The translations under genes were made by a program, and so were the position numbers. Under the pieces are notes generated by a model. That model searched no databases. It had not been told where the DNA came from and saw nothing but the letters and a program-made list of their open reading frames with translations. From Sphingomonas kyeonggiensis (GTDB taxonomy: Bacteria > Pseudomonadota > Alphaproteobacteria > Sphingomonadales > Sphingomonadaceae), in contig NZ_JACIEH010000001.1 in NCBI RefSeq assembly GCF_014196745.1, forward strand, positions 1,860,001 to 1,924,000: DNA of 64,000 nucleotides, read 5' to 3'. Below, one piece after another: positions 59,393 through 64,000 of this stretch (its first letter is position 1; every line of letters begins with the position of its first letter).

Positions 59393-59920
59393 ATGTCTGA
59401 CCCTTTCGTCGCCGAGATCCGGATCTTTCCGTTCAATTTCGCACCCAGGAGCTGGGCGTTCTGCAATGGCCAGCTGATGCCCATTTCGCAGAACACCGCG
59501 CTCTTCTCGCTGCTGGGCACCTTCTATGGTGGCGACGGCAAAGTGACCTTCTCCCTGCCAGACATGCAAGGCCGCGCAGCGATGCACCCTGGCCAGGGCC
59601 CGGGCTTGTCGCAGCGCGTGTTCGCCGAACAGGGAGGTTCGGATCGGGTAACCCTGCTCCAGTCCGATATTCCCTCTCACGCCCACGCGCTGCAGGCGGC
59701 CGGGAACAACGCGACTCAGGGAACGCTCACCAACAACGCGGCGCTCGGCACCACTGCCGGCGGCGCGCTCTACCAGACCCAGACCGGCACGAACCTGGTG
59801 CCGATGTCTACCAATGCCCTGGCGCCGGTGGGCGGCGATCAGTCCCACAACAACATGCAGCCTTATCTGACGCTGAATTTCTGCATCTGCCTGCAGGGCA
59901 TCTTCCCGCCGCGCCCCTGA
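59393..59920 (+). CDS. Tail-collar-domain protein 3
   Basis: This 175-residue protein reads MSDPFVAEIRIFPFNFAPRS, WAFCNGQLMPISQNTALFSL, TFYGGDGKVTFSLPDMQGRA, then IPSHAHALQAAG, GGDQSHNNMQPYLTLNFCIC and IFPPRP. It is closer to copy 1 than to copy 2. A ribosome site AGGAAG precedes the ATG, and the gap from copy 2 is 12 bases. The three genes and the next acetyltransferase form one tight operon. Confidence 0.88.
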   Translation: MSDPFVAEIRIFPFNFAPRSWAFCNGQLMPISQNTALFSLLGTFYGGDGKVTFSLPDMQGRAAMHPGQGPGLSQRVFAEQGGSDRVTLLQSDIPSHAHALQAAGNNATQGTLTNNAALGTTAGGALYQTQTGTNLVPMSTNALAPVGGDQSHNNMQPYLTLNFCICLQGIFPPRP

Positions 59921-59937
59921 CCATCGCGATAGCCGCC

Positions 59938-60453
59938 ATGCCCCCACCCCTGCACGCCGCCGCGCGTTTCGGCATCGGCTATCGTCCATTCGCGGCGGAA
60001 GACTTCGAGTTCATCGAGGCGCTCTATTCCTCGACCCGCGCGGAAGAGCTGGCGCGAACCGGGTGGCCGGAAGACCAGAAGCTGGCCTTTCTGACGCAGC
60101 AGCACCGCGCCCAGCACCATCACTATCAGACCTATTATCCCGATGCCGAGCGGTTGATCGTCGAACGGGGCGGTGAACCGATCGGAAGGCTCTATCTCGA
60201 CGCGTGGCCGCTCGAAATCCGTATCGTGGATATTTCCCTGATGCCCGCGGCACGCGGCCAGGGCATCGGCGAGGCGATCCTGCGCGACGTGATCGACCAC
60301 GCCGCCACCCTGGGCAAGGGCGTCTCGATCCATGTCGAGAAGTTCAATCCGGCCCGGCGCCTCTATCAGCGGCTCGGCTTCGTCGTGGCCGAGGACAAGG
60401 ACGTCTACGACCTGATGGAGCACGGCGTGCCGCGCCCCTCGTCTCCGGCCTAG
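59938..60453 (+). CDS. GNAT-family N-acetyltransferase
   Basis: This 171-residue protein has the GNAT fold. The acetyl-CoA loop is ARGQGIGEAILRDVIDHA, preceded by IVDISLMP (motif A strand) and followed by NPARRLYQRLGFVVAED (motif B). It starts 17 bases after the third collar gene. It could acetylate an amine on one of its neighbours or on a small molecule; the linkage to collar-domain genes suggests a shared task, but no substrate can be named. Its stop overlaps the convergent gene by a few bases. Confidence 0.88.
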   Translation: MPPPLHAAARFGIGYRPFAAEDFEFIEALYSSTRAEELARTGWPEDQKLAFLTQQHRAQHHHYQTYYPDAERLIVERGGEPIGRLYLDAWPLEIRIVDISLMPAARGQGIGEAILRDVIDHAATLGKGVSIHVEKFNPARRLYQRLGFVVAEDKDVYDLMEHGVPRPSSPA

Positions 60454-60770
60454 AAGAACACCGCCTCATAGAGCAGGCCATCGATCGCGAAGCCTATGGG
60501 CACGATGAAGATGTCATGCGCCACCCCGTCGATCTGGAAGGGGTAGATCGCCTGGGGCAATCTCGGCTCGGGCGGCCCGCGGAACTCCAGTCGAAATCCC
60601 CCCTCCTCGCGTGGAGATCCGGGCAATTCCCGTGCCGCCATCAGCACCAGTTGCTGGGCTTCCCCCTGGCACGCGATGTCGAAAGGCGAGCCTATCCGTC
60701 CTTCGAAGTCGCGGAGCCGGAGCGGAACGGGCGGATGCTGCGGAACCGCCGAACCGGCATCTGACGTCAT
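60450..60770 (-). CDS. Small DUF6916-like protein (cytoplasmic form)
   Basis: This 106-residue protein has the pattern LRDFEGRIGSPFDI, EAQQLVLMAARELPG, FRLEFRGPPEPRLPQAIYPF, HDIFIVPIGFAIDGLLYEAVF. I recall this as the DUF6916 type, although the name rests on memory. The ATG at 60770 follows GGGAG. It has no signal peptide. The fold recurs in the next plus-strand gene, so two relatives flank a short gap. The function is unknown. Confidence 0.7.
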   Translation of the reverse strand: MTSDAGSAVPQHPPVPLRLRDFEGRIGSPFDIACQGEAQQLVLMAARELPGSPREEGGFRLEFRGPPEPRLPQAIYPFQIDGVAHDIFIVPIGFAIDGLLYEAVFF

Positions 60771-60973
60771 CGTTGAACTCCCTACCCTGCGCGGCACCCG
60801 TTATCGGAAGCCCTATAGGCATGCCTCGACCGCCGCGCCAATGCGGTACGATGCGGCCCGGCCTCTCGCGATTCACAACGTGCAGAAACCGAAACGAAAT
60901 GCTAAAGGACCATTTCGGGGGAAAGGCCGTGCGCGTGGTGGCGCTGCGGCCTGCCGCAGAAAAAGCGCAAACC

Positions 60974-61426
60974 ATGACTTACAGCTCGCGTCGTAGCTTT
61001 GTTGCCGGAGGATTGGCGGTTGCCGCCAGTGCCGGAGTCGCCGGGTGCAGTGGCGGCGGATCCACATCGAGCACCGGAGGCGCAGTAACGCCGACGGCCA
61101 ACGCCACCCCGTCCAGCAGCCCGCTGATCGCCTCGGAGGCCAGCGAGTGGGACAAGCTGGTCGGATCCTCCTTCCTGATCACGACGGATTCCGGGAAGGT
61201 TTCAGCCGTCCTGTCCAGCCTGGAGCGGATCGCGGACGTCACCCGCCCCTCCACGCTCGCCCGGCATGAACCCTTTCTCGCGAAGTTCCAGACGAACGCG
61301 ACCGTGGCTTCGGTCGGCGGCAAGACCTTCCAGGTCTCGCATGCAACGAAGGGCAGCTTCGATCTCTTCCTCAATGTTTCCAGCCAGAGTTCGGGCCAGG
61401 GCCTCTTCACCGCCGTACTCAACTGA
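60974..61426 (+). CDS. Tat-exported DUF6916-like lipoprotein
   Basis: This 150-residue protein begins MTYSSRRSFVAGGLAVAAS, a twin-arginine signal, with a lipobox GVAGC after it, then a Ser/Thr/Gly linker. The C-terminal about 100 residues (SEWDKLVGSSFLITT, VSAVLSSLERIADV, HEPFLAKFQTN, YQVSHATKG-like KTFQVSHATKG, FDLFLNVSSQSSGQGLFTAVLN) match the DUF6916-like pattern of the neighbouring 106-residue protein. An upstream ATG at 60900 is in frame but would bury the signal. It would be displayed in the periplasm or on a membrane, near the collar operon and giant adhesin. Confidence 0.72.
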   Translation: MTYSSRRSFVAGGLAVAASAGVAGCSGGGSTSSTGGAVTPTANATPSSSPLIASEASEWDKLVGSSFLITTDSGKVSAVLSSLERIADVTRPSTLARHEPFLAKFQTNATVASVGGKTFQVSHATKGSFDLFLNVSSQSSGQGLFTAVLN

Positions 61427-61457
61427 GAATCTCTGCGCGCGCGCCGCAACCGGCCGC

Positions 61458-62144
61458 CTATCTCCATCCGGAAGCGCGCGCTTTCGCTTCCGCATCCGCA
61501 TCCAGCGGATCGCCTGCCATCATCTCCTGCGCGGCCGCCATCACGCGCGCATCGGCGGAGCCCGCCTGCACATAATCGGTCCTTGCCGCAGTCCCAGCCG
61601 CATGGGTCTGCCGCAGTAGCCAGCCCTGCGGATCGTGGCAGGCGATGCCGTCCGCTGCCCTGGCGGTGAAGACACGGCAATAGCGCCCCTCGGCATTGCG
61701 GAAGGTGACCGCCACTCGGACCGCGCCCTGGTTTGCGGCAAGCTGGCTGTCGAGCGCATCGGCAAGCGCGCCGGCGGCATAGAGCTGCCCGGCCTCAGTC
61801 CGCACCATGCCCTCGTCCTGCAGGCCATGGCCGATCGCGAGGCCCAGTACGAGCGACGCTGCCACCGCCGCACCCCACCGCGTCCATGTGGGAATGCTCG
61901 CGGCCCGCTTGCGCACCGGTAGCTCGATCACCTTTGGACGCAGCATGGCGGCCAGCCGGTCCGGGACCGGCTCTTCCGCCACCGGCGCGAAATGTCCGGC
62001 CAGCCGGGTACGCAGCGCGCGGTGCCGGGCGACCTCCTCGGCAAGCGCGGGATCCTCGGCAATGGCCCGCTCGACACGCTTGGCCTCGATCGGGCCCAGC
62101 TCGCCATCGGCGTAGGCCATCAGCATTTCGGGATCGATGCTCAT
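61458..62144 (-). CDS. Anti-sigma factor (membrane, ECF partner)
   Basis: This protein of about 228 residues starts MSIDPEMLMAYADGELGPIE, as in many anti-sigma factors. It has one membrane segment near residues 91-108 (GAAVAASLVLGLAIGHGL) and a periplasmic C-terminal domain of about 120 residues. No zinc-binding HxxxCxxC motif is present in the N-terminal part. The ATG overlaps the stop of the sigma gene by ATGA, the usual arrangement for a co-translated sigma/anti-sigma pair. The periplasmic domain would sense an unknown envelope signal. Confidence 0.87.
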   Translation of the reverse strand: MSIDPEMLMAYADGELGPIEAKRVERAIAEDPALAEEVARHRALRTRLAGHFAPVAEEPVPDRLAAMLRPKVIELPVRKRAASIPTWTRWGAAVAASLVLGLAIGHGLQDEGMVRTEAGQLYAAGALADALDSQLAANQGAVRVAVTFRNAEGRYCRVFTARAADGIACHDPQGWLLRQTHAAGTAARTDYVQAGSADARVMAAAQEMMAGDPLDADAEAKARASGWR

Positions 62145-62626
62145 GCCGCCTCTCCCAATTGCGCCATCAGCGCCTGTCGGCCGCGTACCAGCCGCGAGGT
62201 GAGCGTGCCCATCGGCACATCGAGGATTTCCGCCGCTTCCTTGTAGGCGAGCCCCTCGATCAGCACGAGCGCCACCGCTTCACGCTGCTCGTCCGGCAGT
62301 GTGTGCAGGGCGACGTCGACCTCGCTGAGCGCAATGCGCGCCTCGGCCCCGCCATCGGCACCCACGCCGAGCCCGGCTTCGGCATCGACGAAGGTCTGCG
62401 CCGCACGTGCCCGGCTGCGCGTCGTATCGATCCAGCTGTTGCGCATGATCCGGTACATCCAACTGTCCATTCGTGTGCCGGGCTGCCACGACGCGCGCCC
62501 GAGTAGCGCCTTTTCCAGCGCCACCTGGCACAGATCGTCGGCATCGGCAGCATCGCGGGCAAGCGCACGGGCGAACCGCCTTAGTCGCGGCAGCAGCGCC
62601 AGCAGGTCATCCTCGAAAGCCGCCAA
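62141..62626 (-). CDS. ECF-type RNA polymerase sigma factor
   Basis: This sigma factor of about 161 residues has region 2 (ARDAADADDLCQVALEKAL, then WMYRIMRNSWIDTTR) and region 4 (LPDEQREAVALVLIEGLAYK, EAAEILDVPMGTLTSRLVRG). I take the TTG at 62626 as the start because AGAGG is eight bases before it; the TTG two codons earlier is too close to that site. It is divergent from the subtilisin-like gene, and probably controls that gene and itself. Confidence 0.9.
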   Translation of the reverse strand: MAAFEDDLLALLPRLRRFARALARDAADADDLCQVALEKALLGRASWQPGTRMDSWMYRIMRNSWIDTTRSRARAAQTFVDAEAGLGVGADGGAEARIALSEVDVALHTLPDEQREAVALVLIEGLAYKEAAEILDVPMGTLTSRLVRGRQALMAQLGEAA

Positions 62627-62713
62627 GCCCAATTCCTCTTGTCCGTGGATGAAACGGATGGCGTCCGGCGTTTAATCCACATGAACTGCATTTTGTGCAA
62701 GAAGGGTACCGCG

Positions 62714-63943
62714 ATGCGCGGCAAATGGCACTGGATCGGGCTGATTGCGCTGGCGACGGCACTGCCCGCGCATGCCCAGCTCGCGCCGACGCTGCCGTCC
62801 CTGCCCCTGTCTCCGGGACCGGTGCTGGACCGGGTCGGCCAGGATCTCGAGCGGGTGACCGGCAATGTCGCGCAAAGGCTCGAGGATATCCGCCAGACCG
62901 CCGCAGCACAGCTGGTCCGCGACAATCCCGATCGCATCGCGCTCGATCCGGACGGCTTTCCCGCGCGTGCCGGGGAAGTGACGGTCGATGATCCCGACGG
63001 AGCCCTGATCGAGAAGGCCATGGCGAAGGGCTATCGCGTGATCGCCCGCGAGGATGTGCTGGGCGTCGGTTTCGTCCGTCTCTCGGTGCCGCGCGGCCGT
63101 TCGCTCGGCCAGGCGATCCGGGAATTGCGCAAGCTAGGCGGCAAGGATGTCAGCGCCGACCAGCTCCACATGCCGAGCGGCGCAGTCCCCGGCCGGCCGG
63201 CACCGCCCGCACCCGGCAATGGTCCCATGGTCGGCGTGATCGACGGGGGCGTGGGGGGCGCCGCGCTGGCATCCGGCTTCGCCAGCGGTGCTCCCAGGGC
63301 CAACGACCATGGCACCGCCGTCGCCTCGTTGATCGCGGGCGCGGGCACGGTGCGTGGCGGACTGCCCGGCGCCCGCATCGCTTCGGCCGATGTCTATGGC
63401 AGCGATCCCGCCGGCGGCAACGCGACCGCGATCGCACGGGCGATCGGCTGGATGGTCCAGAACCGGGTGAGCGTGGTGACGATCAGCCTGGTCGGGCCGC
63501 CCAACCCGGTGCTGGGCAAGGTGATCGCAGCGGCGCAGGCGCGCGGCACGGTGATCGTCGCCGCGGTGGGCAATAACGGGCCCGCCGCGCCTCCGGCCTA
63601 TCCGGCTTCCTATCCCGGCGTGGTCGCGGTGACCGGCATCGATGGCCGTGGCCGGGTGCTGATCGAGTCCGGCCGCGCGACCCATCTCGACTATGCGGCC
63701 CCCGGCGCCGACATGCTGGCGATGGCGTCGAACGGACGCACCATGCGCGTGCGCGGAACCTCCTTCGCAGCGCCCTTCGTCGCGGCGACGATCGCGCGCT
63801 TCTACTCGGCGCCGGATTCCCCAGGGCTACGTGCCGCAATGGCCAGGGTAGACAGCCAGGCGCGCGACGCCGGATCGCGCGGTCCGGACAGGCTCTATGG
63901 CCGCGGCGTGCTCTGCGAAGCGTGCCGAACCCCCGCACAATAG
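62714..63943 (+). CDS. Subtilisin-like serine protease (S8 family), exported
   Basis: This 409-residue protease has a signal peptide (MRGKWHWIGLIALATALPAHA), a pro-region of about 140 residues, and the S8 catalytic domain. D177 is in VGVIDGG, H199 in NDHGTAVASL, the oxyanion asparagine in AVGNNGP, and S350 in RGTSFAAPF. The ATG at 62714 follows AAGGG by seven bases. A C-terminal pair of cysteines (CEACR) may form a disulfide or a loop. The linked ECF sigma/anti-sigma pair suggests envelope-stress control of this protease. The target is unknown. Confidence 0.92.
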   Translation: MRGKWHWIGLIALATALPAHAQLAPTLPSLPLSPGPVLDRVGQDLERVTGNVAQRLEDIRQTAAAQLVRDNPDRIALDPDGFPARAGEVTVDDPDGALIEKAMAKGYRVIAREDVLGVGFVRLSVPRGRSLGQAIRELRKLGGKDVSADQLHMPSGAVPGRPAPPAPGNGPMVGVIDGGVGGAALASGFASGAPRANDHGTAVASLIAGAGTVRGGLPGARIASADVYGSDPAGGNATAIARAIGWMVQNRVSVVTISLVGPPNPVLGKVIAAAQARGTVIVAAVGNNGPAAPPAYPASYPGVVAVTGIDGRGRVLIESGRATHLDYAAPGADMLAMASNGRTMRVRGTSFAAPFVAATIARFYSAPDSPGLRAAMARVDSQARDAGSRGPDRLYGRGVLCEACRTPAQ

Positions 63944-64000
63944 ACTGATTTTCCTATAGAAAATGGCGCGCCTGAAATTTTTCCGGCGCCCCGGGATTAA

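Noticed and set aside
58340-59920. Prophage remnant based on the three tail-collar genes
   Set aside because: No capsid, terminase, portal, baseplate, integrase or lysis gene is seen nearby, and the collar/MdpB family is common in bacteria outside phages.
62641-62680. General-stress (EcfG-type GGAAC-n17-CGTT) promoter before the protease
   Set aside because: GGATG with CGTT at a 17-base gap is present, but the -35 part matches only three of five bases, too weak to annotate.

Overview
The window looks like chromosomal DNA of a Sphingomonas-like alphaproteobacterium. This is inferred from the high GC, the TonB-dependent receptor with an adjacent pair of tryptophan-halogenase-family flavoproteins, the many twin-arginine signal peptides, and an FnrL-type regulator. 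I saw no rRNA, tRNA, insertion sequence or CRISPR array. Functions were read by eye from motifs; no database search was run.

Region 1 (1-9.3 kb). A minus-strand sugar locus runs MFS sugar permease, SGNH esterase, GH97 glycosidase, cupin, and two Gfo/Idh/MocA oxidoreductases, the last cut by the window edge. Four adjacent products carry twin-arginine-like signals, so much of this pathway seems periplasmic. A YcbB-type L,D-transpeptidase and a small lipoprotein are transcribed divergently and end at a strong terminator.

Region 2 (9.3-20.6 kb). A minus-strand carbohydrate-utilisation locus runs GH3 beta-glucosidase, TonB-dependent receptor, two halogenase-like flavoproteins, LacI regulator, and a second MFS transporter. 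LacI-type operator-like palindromes with a central CG lie before the GH3 gene, before the first halogenase-like gene and before the MFS gene of region 1, which suggests one regulon.

Region 3 (20.6-35.5 kb). A LapG-like cysteine protease is divergent from a two-partner secretion pair: a TpsB transporter and a 3,924-residue filamentous-haemagglutinin-like exoprotein built of beta-helix modules and about 16 strand repeats.

Region 4 (35.7-43 kb). A paoABC-type periplasmic molybdenum aldehyde oxidoreductase operon is followed by an oxygen-limitation group: ompW-like porin, hemN, an Fnr-type regulator with cysteine ligands, and a haemerythrin-like protein. Two FNR-type boxes lie at the edges of this group.

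Region 5 (43-61.4 kb). A 5,034-residue surface protein has an N-terminal inverse-autotransporter-like beta-barrel and a very long beta-strand passenger. Divergent from it are three phage-tail-collar-domain proteins of the microcystin-dependent-protein type, a GNAT acetyltransferase, and two small proteins sharing a DUF6916-like fold. No other phage gene is present. This is the best candidate for an undescribed system, possibly a surface-display or appendage system.

Region 6 (61.4-64 kb). An ECF sigma factor and its anti-sigma factor are divergent from a subtilisin-like protease.

Two giant beta-solenoid surface proteins take up about 27 kb of the 64 kb. The window therefore combines polysaccharide harvesting with heavy investment in cell-surface adhesion.
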